A stretch of DNA of 64,000 nt from Gracilariopsis chorda (taxonomy: Eukaryota; Rhodophyta; Florideophyceae; Gracilariales; Gracilariaceae): contig NBIV01000284.1 in NCBI GenBank assembly GCA_003194525.1, forward strand, positions 1 to 64,000, written 5' to 3'. The notes below the pieces were generated by a model. It was not told where the DNA came from. It saw nothing but the letters and a program-made list of their open reading frames with translations, and searched no databases. The position numbers were made by a program, and so were the translations under genes. Each line of letters opens with the position of its first letter. The first letter of the stretch is position 1. This document shows positions 18,483-27,783 of this stretch, piece after piece.

Positions 18483-19658
18483 ATGACGCCCGCCGCCGCG
18501 CCGCTCTTTGTGTCGCCGGCGCTCCCCGCCCTCCGAGCGCCGCTCCGGAGCACCGTCTTCATCGCAGCCCCGCACCGACACCTCCGCACCCGTTGTAAAT
18601 CCGCGCGTCGCCCAATCACTCTCCCCAAGCCGCCGTCAAAAGCGCCTTCCGCATCGCTTTCGCCACCCCCGAACACGCTGCCCGTCACCCTTTTCAACAC
18701 CACCATCCACCTGTCCGCCCGTCTCATTCTGCTTTGCGTGCCCATGTTATGGGCGTCATACGGCATCTGTCTCAAGTGTCTCTACACGTTGCCATGGGCT
18801 TTGCCGCCCGCTTTGTTCAACTTGCTCCGTCTCACAGTGGCTTCTCTCACCACGTTACCGGCACTATTCCACCACCTACAATCCGCCCGCTCGCATCAAA
18901 CGCGCAAGCTTCCCGTGCGCACTGCGCTTGTGGCCGGTTTCGAACTCGGCATGTGGACCTTTTTCGTCAACGTGTTGCAAATCGTCGGACTGAAACACAC
19001 CACAGCGGCCAGAGGCGCGTTTCTAAGCCAGATGTCCACCATAATTGTTCCCATTGCGGCGTTTCTCTGTGGCATGGAAGCACGCATTCCACGCGCCGTG
19101 CTACTCGCATGCGTCGTGTCCGTTTTCGGCGTCGCCTTGCTCACATTGGATAACGTGTCCTCTACATTCTCGTGGCTCGGCGATGGAATGATGCTTCTGG
19201 TCGCGTTCATGGCCACAGTGTACATTCTTCGTTCAAAACAGCATTCGTCCAAAGCGCATGCGGGGCCACTGGTCCCGGCCAAGGTGATCGGTCAGACCTT
19301 TTTCGCGTTGCTGTATTTCTCACTCTCTCTGTTGATGATGCCGGGGTCTGTGCGCGGCGTTGGGGCCGTGACGTGGTTCACGGGCGCCACGCCGATTTTG
19401 GTGGCTGCTAATGTGATGCTTGTTTTGTGGGCGGGTGTGTGTATTTGTTGGCTTAGCACGGTTTTGCAGATGAGGGGTCAGAGTTTGGTTTCTGCTAGTG
19501 AGGCGGTGATTATCTTCACTAGCACCCCTTTGTGGGCGGCGCTGATGGCTTGGCCGCTCGGAGAGCGATTTGGACCACGCGGCATCATCGGTGCGGCGTT
19601 GATCCTTGGCGCCACGGCTGTGGCGGGCAGAGCGGGCAGTGACAAGAAGACCGCCTAG
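18483..19658 (+). CDS. EamA/DMT-superfamily transporter, probably plastid-targeted
   Basis: A 391-aa frame. Residues 1-70 are Ala/Pro/Arg-rich and poor in acidic residues, like a plastid transit peptide. About ten hydrophobic spans follow, in two halves typical of EamA drug/metabolite transporters: LILLCVPMLWASYGICLKCL opens the first half, and the late block CWLSTVLQMRGQSLVSASEA with IFTSTPLWAALMAWPLGE closes the second. That last pattern (end of one EamA repeat, PLGE before the final helices) is diagnostic. Members export or exchange small metabolites across membranes; the substrate cannot be read from sequence. The start is the first Met, which gives the transit-like leader. No introns. 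Confidence 0.85.
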   Translation: MTPAAAPLFVSPALPALRAPLRSTVFIAAPHRHLRTRCKSARRPITLPKPPSKAPSASLSPPPNTLPVTLFNTTIHLSARLILLCVPMLWASYGICLKCLYTLPWALPPALFNLLRLTVASLTTLPALFHHLQSARSHQTRKLPVRTALVAGFELGMWTFFVNVLQIVGLKHTTAARGAFLSQMSTIIVPIAAFLCGMEARIPRAVLLACVVSVFGVALLTLDNVSSTFSWLGDGMMLLVAFMATVYILRSKQHSSKAHAGPLVPAKVIGQTFFALLYFSLSLLMMPGSVRGVGAVTWFTGATPILVAANVMLVLWAGVCICWLSTVLQMRGQSLVSASEAVIIFTSTPLWAALMAWPLGERFGPRGIIGAALILGATAVAGRAGSDKKTA

Positions 19659-19666
19659 TCTGCCGT

Positions 19667-19780
19667 GTACCTTTGGTACTTGTGTATTTTATGTAGCTGC
19701 GTTTTTCTTGATTCGGAATTTGTGAGTGCGGCGGATACCAGGGTTTGTAACTTTGGCAGCGTTATCGTGTACCCTTGGTC
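19667..19780 (+). promoter_or_regulatory. GTACCyTTGGTA motifs downstream of EamA gene
   Basis: GTACCTTTGGTAC (19667-19679, an inverted repeat) and GTACCCTTGGTC (19769-19780) follow the stop codon. A third match, GTACCCTTGGTA, is at 24720-24731, about 67 bases after the D-lactate dehydrogenase stop. They could be 3'-UTR or 3'-end signals; no proof. Confidence 0.25.
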
Positions 19781-19934
19781 CAGTTTTTGTTTGGCTTCTT
19801 CTTTGGTGAGAAGAAGCTTGCGGTAAAGCATTTTTGATGGGGAAGGGAACACTAGCTAGAGAGCTGAAGCGCTCTGGTGTCAACAACGCTTGAGCTCATT
19901 CTTGCTCGCGGCGGATTGATTAGCGGGCGTTCAG

Positions 19935-19939
19935 CCAAT
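19935..19939 (+). promoter_or_regulatory. CCAAT box upstream of EF-G
   Basis: CCAAT within CAGCCAATGAGAG, 271 bases before the EF-G start. A reverse-oriented copy is found at almost the same distance (272 bases) from the D-lactate dehydrogenase start. Confidence 0.35.
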
Positions 19940-20209
19940 GAGAGTGACCGCTCACCGCTGCCGGCAAACGCGCCGTGGCCGATGTTGGCGCCGACCGCTG
20001 TCCACGCTGACCGCTGCATTCCAGAGGATGGCCCCCGAATTTTTGTGCGGTTCACGTTTGACAGGCCCCCACAGCCGCCTTCAGATCTCGAACTTTCATC
20101 TGTACGTTGTCCCCGTCGGCGCTGAGCTCCGACCATAGCGCTTTTCCGTCGCCGCCCGCATTCCGCTTCTCCCCCACCCCTCTTCGTTCCCTCCCGTCGC
20201 ATCGCCGTC

Positions 20210-22503
20210 ATGACCCCCGCCTTCTGCCTCTCCGCCCTCTCGGGCTCCGTCTCGCAAACTCGCTCCCTGCCCAATGTCTCCTCCCGTGCATTTGCTGGCG
20301 CCCGTCTGCGCGCCTCAACCATGCGCGGTCGCGCCGTGCTGCTCGTCGCGCCCTCCGCCCCTCGCCCCGCCCGTCAGCTGCGCATGTCCCGGGAAACCCC
20401 TCTAGAAAGGCAGAGAAACGTCGGAATCATGGCCCATATCGATGCTGGAAAGACGACCACCACAGAGCGAATTCTCTATTACACCGGTAAGAGCTATAAA
20501 ATTGGAGAGGTGCATGACGGAGCTGCTACCATGGACTGGATGGAGCAGGAACAAGAACGTGGTATTACTATTACTTCGGCTGCTACCACAACCTTTTGGA
20601 ATGACCATCGAATCAACATTATTGATACCCCCGGTCACGTTGACTTTTCCATTGAGGTCGAACGTTCCTTGCGAGTTCTTGATGGTGCTGTCGCCGTCTT
20701 CGATTCCGTCTCTGGTGTGGAACCGCAGACGGAGACTGTTTGGCGTCAGGCCAATCGCTATGGCGTTCCTCGAATGTGCTTCTGCAACAAGATGGATCGC
20801 ACTGGAGCCGACTTTTTCATGACTGTCAAGATGATTACGGACAATCTAGATGCCATTCCAGCTGTCGTACAACTCCCGATTGGCGCGGAGTCCGATTTCG
20901 TGGGCGTTGTTGACCTCGTTGAAATGCGCGCTATCATCTGGGAGGAGGAAAGTCTGGGCGCCAAATTCCGATACGACGACATTCCGGCTGAACTTGTTGA
21001 TCAGGCGAATGAGTACCGTGAAAAGCTGGTTGAACTCGCTGTTGAGCAGGATGACGATGCGCTCACTGCTTACCTAGACGGTGAAGAAGTCTCTGTGGAT
21101 ACTCTGAAGAGCTGCATTCGAAAGGGTACCATGAGCAGTTCGTTCGTACCAGTTCTCTGTGGTACTGCGTTCAAGAATAAGGGTGTGCAACCGCTGTTGG
21201 ATGCCATTGTGGACTACATGCCGTCGCCGCTGGATGTGGCCGCTATCAAGGGCATTGACGCTGAAACGGGTGAAGAGATTGTACGAAAGTCTGCTGATGA
21301 TGAGCCGTTCTCCGCGCTGGCATTCAAGATTGCTTCAGATCCGTACGTCGGAAGTCTTACGTTTACTAGGATCTACTCTGGTGTGGTGAAGCAGGGTGAA
21401 ACCTTGGTGAACACTGTTAAAGGCAAGAAGGAACGTGTGGGCCGCATGCTTCTTATGCACGCGAATGACCGGGAGGATGTGAAGGAAGCGCGTGCGGGGG
21501 ATATTGTGGCGCTCGTTGGACTGAAGGATACTACGACTGGAGAGACGCTGTGCATGAGTGACAACCAGGTCATTCTGGAGAAGATGGACTTCCCCGAACC
21601 GGTTATCAAGGTTGCCGTGGAGCCGAAGACTAAGGCGGATACTGAGAAGATGGGTGAGGCACTGGCCAAGCTGGCACAGGAGGATCCCAGCTTCCGGTTC
21701 TCCCGTGATGAGGAGAGTAACCAAACGGTTATCGAGGGAATGGGTGAACTTCACCTTGAGATTATTGTGGACCGCATGAAGAGAGAGTTCAAGGTGGAGT
21801 GCTCGGTGGGTGCACCGACCGTGAGCTATCGCGAAACGATTACGCGCGACGGGTCGATTGACTATACGCATAAGAAGCAGTCTGGTGGAAGCGGGCAGTT
21901 CGCGCGTGTGATGTTGAAGTTTGAGCCGCTTGAGATGGCGAGTGAGGAGGAGGAGGAGAAGAGTGAATTCGAGTTTGTGTCCGACATCAAGGGTGGTTCG
22001 ATCCCCAAGGAATACATCCCTGGGGTGCGCAAGGGAGTGGAAAGGGAATTGGGCAACGGCATTGTGGCCGGGTTCCCAATGCTGAACTTGCGGCCAGGTT
22101 GGTTGATGGGGCGTACCACGACGTGGACTCTTCTGTGCTTGCGTTCGAGATTGCGGCGCGTGCGGCGTTCCGAGAGGGTATTAAGAAGTGCGGGCCGAGA
22201 CTGATGGAACCTATCATGCGGGTGGAGGTCACGACGCCGGAGGAGGGCCTTGGCGACGTTATTGGGGACCTGAACTCGCGACGCGGGCAGATCCAGGGAC
22301 TCGGGGAACGTGGCAAGTCTAAGACTGTTGTGGCAAACGTACCGTTGAGTGAGCTTTTCTCGTATGTATCGAACTTGCGCTCGATGACGAAGGGACGGGC
22401 TAGCTACAACATGTACTTGCAGGGGTATGAGCTTGTGCCGCCGAACATTGAGCAGGAGGTGGCAGCCAAGTACGGCAGGGGCGCGGCTGCCGTTGAGAAT
22501 TAA
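20210..22503 (+). CDS. fusA: Organellar (plastid-type) translation elongation factor G, one-base frameshift
   Basis: EF-G is the GTPase that drives ribosomal translocation. Residues 1-60 form an Arg/Ala/Ser-rich transit peptide. G1 is [13 protein letters not shown] (72-84), the switch region is [16 protein letters not shown]3 is DTPGHVDF (139-146) and G4 is NKMD (193-196). The later domains are full length. The first frame (20210-22204) loses homology after AGFPMLNLR, while the frame from about 22099 carries [13 protein letters not shown] through to the normal C-terminus. The join lies at TTGCGGCCAGG (about 22090-22100): one extra G (CGG GCC AGG) would restore the standard sequence. Total about 764 aa. 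Because the gene is otherwise perfectly conserved, a sequence error is more likely than a dead gene. Confidence 0.92.
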
Positions 22504-22703
22504 GTTAGACAGCAGTGATTATTTTTGTTTTGGGAGCAGATGACACAGGGCGTAGGCAGATGGCAAAAGACTAAAGTTTGCATCGACTTGGTTGTGAATG
22601 TGTGGCTGTGTTGTGTCTCGCTGTTGGGGCTGCGCGAGACACAGCTCGCGTTTAGTTTTGGGAGGGTGACGGAACGCGTGAGCGAACTCGTTCGGTGCAC
22701 GCC

Positions 22704-22708
22704 ATTGG
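22704..22708 (-). promoter_or_regulatory. Inverted CCAAT box upstream of D-LDH
   Basis: ATTGG inside GCCATTGGCGCGC, 272 bases before the chosen D-lactate dehydrogenase start. The GC-rich surroundings and the spacing resemble the CCAAT site upstream of EF-G. Confidence 0.35.
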
Positions 22709-22979
22709 CGCGCTGCAAATCGGCGCGTGGCTGCGCCGCGAGCAACGCTGGCCGCACAGCGCAGCGCGTCCCCGCGCCCTCAATCTCGCTGCGTCCGCTT
22801 TTTGCGCACTGCAGCCACACCTCCGCATCCGCCCCCCGTTTAACCTTTATCTATTCCGCTCCGCCGCCCGCGCCTGCACCTCGCCCCTTTTGTTCACTCC
22901 CTTCTCCCTCCTTCAGCTTTGTTCCGCCCTTTCCTCTCCCCCCCCTTCCTTTCCCCTTTCTGCTTCTCCGCCGTTCGAC

Positions 22980-24653
22980 ATGCTCTCCGCTCCCGCCCGT
23001 AGCCTGCTCCGCCTCAGGGCGCCTGTGCGCTCGCTTGCCTCCGTGGCGGCCCCACACGGCGCTTCCTCCTCCTCCTCCGCCTCCGCCTCCGCCTCCGCCT
23101 CCGCCTCCGCCTCTTCTTCGTCTGCTTGGCGTTCGCGCCTTGCTGCGGCAGCGGCCACTACTGCTGCATTGGCGGGTGCGGCCGCGCTTTCACACGATAC
23201 TGCATACGCTTCTGCCGCCGTCCTCGTGCAGGAACGCGACCCCCGAGCAGCCTTTAAACCGCCGCTAGACAAGCAATATCCCGGTGTGTACAACGAACTG
23301 GTCGCCGCTTTGGGCGAGGACCTCGTCTCGTTGGACGAAGATGAGCTTGAGGGTCGCGGCAAAGAAGCTTCTGGATATGCCACGCCGTCCAACCCACAGG
23401 TCGTAGTTTACCCGGAAAGTACCAAACATGTGTCTGAAATTATGAAGATTGCCAATCGCAGACGTATCCCAGTTGTGCCGTACGCGGCTGGCACCAGTTT
23501 GGAGGGGCACACCGTCGCGCTTCGCGGCGGCATTTGCATCGATATGCAAAAGATGAACAAGGTGCTCAAGGTTAATGTGGAGGATATGGATTGCGTCGTG
23601 CAACCGGGCGTGCAATGGATGGAACTTAATGATTATTGCCGACCTTACAACATGTTTCTGGGCGTCGATCCCGCGCCTGGAGCCTGCATTGGCGGCATGT
23701 GTGGCACATGCTGTTCTGGTACCAACGCTGTGAGGTATGGAACTATGAAGGATCAGGTGTTGAATCTCACCGTTGTGCTTGCAGATGGTAGTGTTATTAA
23801 AACTGGACAGCGCGCTAGAAAGTCCTCTGCTGGGTATGACTTGGCGCGAATCTTCGTGGGGTCGGAGGGTACACTCGGCGTCGTTACAGAGGCTACGTTG
23901 CGTCTTCGAAATGTTCCGGAACATATGTGCATGGCGCGTGTCACGTTCCCTTCTGTGCACGCGGCGTGCTCTGCGGTGATTGAGATCTTGCAAAAGGGCG
24001 TGCAGATGGGCGCTATCGAGATTATGGATGAGGAGATGGTGAGAGCGGTTAACAAGTACTCAGGTCTGGACTTGCCAATGAAGCCTACTATTTTCTTCAA
24101 GTTCACGGGTACGGCGAACCATGTGAAGGACGATATCCGTGTGGTTAAAGAGATTACTAGCAGGCATACCAAGGAGGGGTATCGCTTCTGCCAGACTACG
24201 GAGGAGAGTGATGAACTGTGGGGAGCGCGTAAACACGCCTTCTGGGCGGCGCAAACTTACTTTGACAACAAGGAAATCATGGCTACTGATGTGGCGGTGC
24301 CCATCTCCAAACTGGCCGATTGCATCATGGCCACCAAGAAGGAGCTTGATGAAAGTTTCTTGTTTGCGCCCATTGTGGGGCATGTTGGCGACGGTAACTT
24401 CCATACTGTCATTGCGTTTGATCCGAATAACGCCAAGGAAAACCACGAGGCGCACCGACTTAACAACCTTATGGTGAAACGTGCAATTAGAATGGATGGC
24501 ACCTGCACGGGAGAGCACGGAGTCGGGATTGGAAAGAAGGAGTACCTCGTTCCTGAACTTGGAGAAGGCTCTGTGGAGTTGATGAAGACGGTGAAGAAGG
24601 CGTTGGATCCGCACAACATTTTGAACCCTGGCAAGATCATTGACGTTGAATGA
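22980..24653 (+). CDS. DLD: FAD-linked D-lactate dehydrogenase (cytochrome type), mitochondrial
   Basis: Oxidises D-lactate (or related D-2-hydroxyacids) to the keto acid, passing electrons from FAD to cytochrome c. The frame is open further upstream, but the Met at 22980 begins a good mitochondrial presequence (MLSAPARSLLRLRAPVRSLA), giving 557 aa. A Ser/Ala repeat and a hydrophobic stretch (residues about 50-75) follow, like the membrane anchor of yeast Dld1. The PCMH FAD domain contains VPYAAGTSLEGH (about 166-177), GACIGGMCGTCCSGTNA and RIFVGSEGTLGVVTEATLRL. The C-terminal substrate domain contains IVGHVGDGNFH (about 467-477), GTCTGEHGVGIGK and the terminal DPHNILNPGKI. All family landmarks are intact; no introns. 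Confidence 0.93.
   Translation: MLSAPARSLLRLRAPVRSLASVAAPHGASSSSSASASASASASASSSSAWRSRLAAAAATTAALAGAAALSHDTAYASAAVLVQERDPRAAFKPPLDKQYPGVYNELVAALGEDLVSLDEDELEGRGKEASGYATPSNPQVVVYPESTKHVSEIMKIANRRRIPVVPYAAGTSLEGHTVALRGGICIDMQKMNKVLKVNVEDMDCVVQPGVQWMELNDYCRPYNMFLGVDPAPGACIGGMCGTCCSGTNAVRYGTMKDQVLNLTVVLADGSVIKTGQRARKSSAGYDLARIFVGSEGTLGVVTEATLRLRNVPEHMCMARVTFPSVHAACSAVIEILQKGVQMGAIEIMDEEMVRAVNKYSGLDLPMKPTIFFKFTGTANHVKDDIRVVKEITSRHTKEGYRFCQTTEESDELWGARKHAFWAAQTYFDNKEIMATDVAVPISKLADCIMATKKELDESFLFAPIVGHVGDGNFHTVIAFDPNNAKENHEAHRLNNLMVKRAIRMDGTCTGEHGVGIGKKEYLVPELGEGSVELMKTVKKALDPHNILNPGKIIDVE
23064..23120 (+). repeat. TCC/GCC trinucleotide repeat inside D-LDH leader
   Basis: A CCTCCG-type microsatellite in frame with the gene encodes alternating Ser and Ala after the presequence. 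Length variation here would change only the linker between presequence and membrane anchor. Confidence 0.85.
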
Positions 24654-25998
24654 AATACGTTGGGAGCAGCTTAGCGCATGCGTAGCATCAGTGTTATTAT
24701 TTTAATAGACGTACTCCCCGTACCCTTGGTAATGTAGGGGCTTTATACGATTTTAGTGCATTGTTTAAAGGACGTGTTTCAGAACGCTTGCGGATCGGTT
24801 TCGAGATCTATCCAAGAGTTTTGGAACGTGACGTGTGTCGCATCTTCGCTTCTCAATGAAACATGTGGACGGTTCATGCGACTTGTGAGGAATATGTGGC
24901 GTGGGGTTTCGCGGGTCTCGTGAGCAACGTGCAGTGTGGCTCGTGATGTGCAATGGTGGCTGTGGACGTGAGATGTTTCGATTCTGTCAGGAGGTGATGG
25001 CGCATATGGAGTGCATTCGACTGAGAGTCACACAATCGAGCGCTTGGATGAACGAGCGCAGGGACGAGATGAATGTGCCGTATGAAAGGATATTGGTGGC
25101 TCCAGTAAACCTTTATTCATGCGTAGGAGCTGCATAGCAACTCCACCGGCATCGTCGCGCCCCACCGTTTACGAACGCAAGCTCGTCGCCCTGTTTCTTC
25201 ACTCCGGTCCACACAGACACACGGAGTCCGTGTCACAGACACGTCGTAAACAGTTGTCCATTTGACAGGACTACCATTACTGCTGTACGGTCGTGACGCC
25301 AAATGTTTGCATCTCATAGGCACGAATGTTCGGTAGATAAACGGTTTAATCTTATAATTACGGTGCGTAACCGCATTTCTGCCGCGCTTCGGCCCTACTT
25401 TGCGGTGTGTGCAGCTACCTTCGATACGCTGTATCCATCGTGACGATGCATCGAAACAAACTCATATGCGTCAAATTGTTTTCATCTCAGCGACCTTGCG
25501 TCGCCAGCCATCAGAAGGGAGAGCATTGAATCCACACAGAAATTCACGTCGTCCGAAAGGAATGTGCACCTCAAGTGGCCACAAGCCTCATTCAGTCCCA
25601 ACTTGGGACTCCCAAGCCGTCAAGCAGCTCACAGTCCACCTGAAAAGCCTCTCAACTGATTGAGCAATCGGGGGCACTCTCCCTGTCGTATAGGCAAGCC
25701 ACTGCCAGCCACACATACCCATACATATTCACTTCGCAAATGCTTCGACACACAACTGCGGCCAGAGAGAAAGAAAACAAGGAACAAACTTGGAAGTCAG
25801 GATTTACAAGGCGCGCCGAAGCCACAGCATTACGACAGTTAAAAGACAAAACAACCTAAAATGCCACAAAGCCGGACGCGCAGAGCTGAGCAAACAAACA
25901 ATGAGTTTAGCTCAGCCGCAAAATTACACAAGCCAGCAGAACTTGAGCTTAACAAACTTCGATAGCAAACAGAGCGAAGAGAGCGATCAGTCCCCCGC
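24654..25998. other. Intergenic region between convergent D-LDH and aminotransferase genes
   Basis: About 1.35 kb with only short unsupported frames. Apart from a GTACCCTTGGTA motif at 24720-24731 I see no gene, RNA or repeat. Confidence 0.6.
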
Positions 25999-27204
25999 CT
26001 AGGCGCCATAACCTTGCTGAGCAAGGGCGTCCTTGAAGCAAGCCAACAGTACAGCCACATTATCCATACGTGAGTTGAAACCCATGAGTCCAATTCTCCA
26101 CACTTTGCCTGCAAGTTCTCCAAGTCCGTTCCCAATTTCGATTTGGTACTTGTCGAGGAACACCTTGGTGACGACCTTCGGGTCGATGCCTTCCGGAACC
26201 TTGACTGTAGTCAATGACGGCAGTCGATGTTCCTTGGCTACCAAAGGTTCCAGACCAATTTCAGCCAGGCCAGCCCAGAATGCCTCAGCCACCTCTCGGT
26301 GACGAGCCCAGCGCGTCTCCAGACCCTCCTCAGCGACGATAGTGAGCGCTTCGCGAATAGCGTAGCACATGGAGATCGGGGCTGTATGATGGTACGAACG
26401 AGTAGCGCCCTTGCCACCAACCAGGTAACTGGCAACCATCTTCATGTCCAGATACCAGTTCTTAACCTTGTCCTCTCGGGCCATAAGCTTGTCCATAGCG
26501 CGCTTGGAGAAGGTGAGCGGGGAGACACCCGGCGGGCAACTGAGGCACTTTTGGGTACCTGCGTAAGCGGCGTCAACGCCCCACTTATCCAAATGGCAAG
26601 GTACGCCGGAGATGGAAGTGACACAGTCTGCAACCAACAGAGCGCCATGATCGTGGCACAACTGCCCGACACCCTCAAGGGGTTGGGCGGCACCGGTGGA
26701 AGTCTCAGCATGAATGAGACCGACAATAGTGGGCTTGTGCTCTTCAATGGCTGCCTTGATCTGTTCAAAGCTGAACACCTGACCCCACGGCACCTTGATC
26801 TGAACAACCACCCCGCCGTAGCGGGAAGCCATGTCACTGAGGCGAAGTCCGAAGTATCCGTTGACGCCGATGAGCACCTTGTCTCCCGGCTCGACGAGAT
26901 TGGCCATGCAGGCCTCCATGGCGGCGGAACCGGTGCCAGATACAGGGATGGTGAACTCGTTGTTGGTCTGCCAGGTGTAGCGAAGCAGGCGCTTGATGTC
27001 CTCCATCATGGATATGAAGGCCGGGTCCAGATGGCCGATTTCCGGGAGCGACATGGCGGCGTGCACGCGCGGGTGGGCGTTGCCCGGACCAGGCCCGCAG
27101 AGCAGACGGTGCGGGGGGTTAAGCTGGCCGATCTGCGGGGCGGTGGTGATAGCCGTGCATTCATAGTCGGCCAGCGGACCGGTGAGACCTTCAGTGGAAC
27201 CCAT
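25999..27204 (-). CDS. AGXT: Alanine/serine-glyoxylate aminotransferase (class V, PLP)
   Basis: Transfers an amino group from Ala or Ser to glyoxylate, giving glycine, a photorespiratory step. The Met at 27204 gives 401 aa, the usual family length. Landmarks are LLCGPGPGNAHPRV at the start, SGTGSAAMEACMANLVEPGD, HAETSTGAAQPL, LLVADCVTSISGVP and AGTQKCLSCPPG, with the PLP lysine at residue 219. The C-terminus VWRIGLMGFNSRMDNV is normal. It ends in GYGA, not a peroxisomal SKL-type signal. An in-frame upstream Met at 27432 would add 76 Arg/Ser/Ala-rich residues resembling an organellar presequence, so targeting may depend on start choice. It is divergent from the 431-aa unknown gene, sharing a GC-rich promoter region. 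Confidence 0.92.
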   Translation of the reverse strand: MGSTEGLTGPLADYECTAITTAPQIGQLNPPHRLLCGPGPGNAHPRVHAAMSLPEIGHLDPAFISMMEDIKRLLRYTWQTNNEFTIPVSGTGSAAMEACMANLVEPGDKVLIGVNGYFGLRLSDMASRYGGVVVQIKVPWGQVFSFEQIKAAIEEHKPTIVGLIHAETSTGAAQPLEGVGQLCHDHGALLVADCVTSISGVPCHLDKWGVDAAYAGTQKCLSCPPGVSPLTFSKRAMDKLMAREDKVKNWYLDMKMVASYLVGGKGATRSYHHTAPISMCYAIREALTIVAEEGLETRWARHREVAEAFWAGLAEIGLEPLVAKEHRLPSLTTVKVPEGIDPKVVTKVFLDKYQIEIGNGLGELAGKVWRIGLMGFNSRMDNVAVLLACFKDALAQQGYGA

Positions 27205-27783
27205 ATCTTGAAGTGGAAGAGGAGAGCAAAGCGAAGCACAAAAGGGAGAATAGGTTGAGGAGCGACGACACAGAGCGGCGGGAGGGTGGGAGAACGAAGC
27301 GGTTGCGGCTTGCAACGATGGCGAAGAAGTGGAGCGGCGCTTTAAGTAGACAAGGCGAGCTGCAGATTTGAGAACTGGCGCATGGAGACGGGCGCGCGGC
27401 GGGCTGCACGGAGCGGACGAAGGCGACCACACAGGCGCGCCTGCGCCGAGGGCGACGGCTCAGCGCCACACGTTCGAAGACGTGCGCGACGCACGTGCAC
27501 TCAGCTTGTGGTGCGTTTCAGCTTCGCTTGAGCCTTCGCGCGAGGGTTAAGCCCTTTTATTGGCAGCGTGTGCTTCAACGCGCGCCCTCATTGGCCGCCG
27601 TGTAACGCGGTGTTGCGTTCTCGGCGAGAACTTGTCGCGCCGCCACGCGTGTGCACGCGTCCACGTGTGCCGCGTGGCGGCGGATCAACTCCGGCGCGAA
27701 GTCGCTTGCGCTTGGTGGTGGCGCACGCCGCTCCGCACCGCGTCGCGCTGCGCTGCGCTGCGCTTCGGCAACGCGGCGCAACG
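27205..27783. promoter_or_regulatory. Bidirectional promoter region with two inverted CCAAT boxes
   Basis: 579 bases separate the aminotransferase start (minus) from the 431-aa protein start (plus). ATTGG occurs at 27559-27563 (TTTTATTGGCAGC) and 27590-27594 (CTCATTGGCCGCC), surrounded by CpG-rich sequence. No TATA box is evident. If the aminotransferase uses the upstream Met at 27432 the shared region is shorter (27433-27783). Confidence 0.4.

Noticed and set aside
22525-23268. 247-codon plus-strand ORF upstream of and overlapping D-LDH
   Set aside because: Pro/Arg/Leu-rich text in GC-rich promoter and in another frame of the D-LDH leader.
26227-27258. 343-codon plus-strand ORF
   Set aside because: It is the exact antisense of the well-conserved aminotransferase gene; codon bias makes the complementary frame open.
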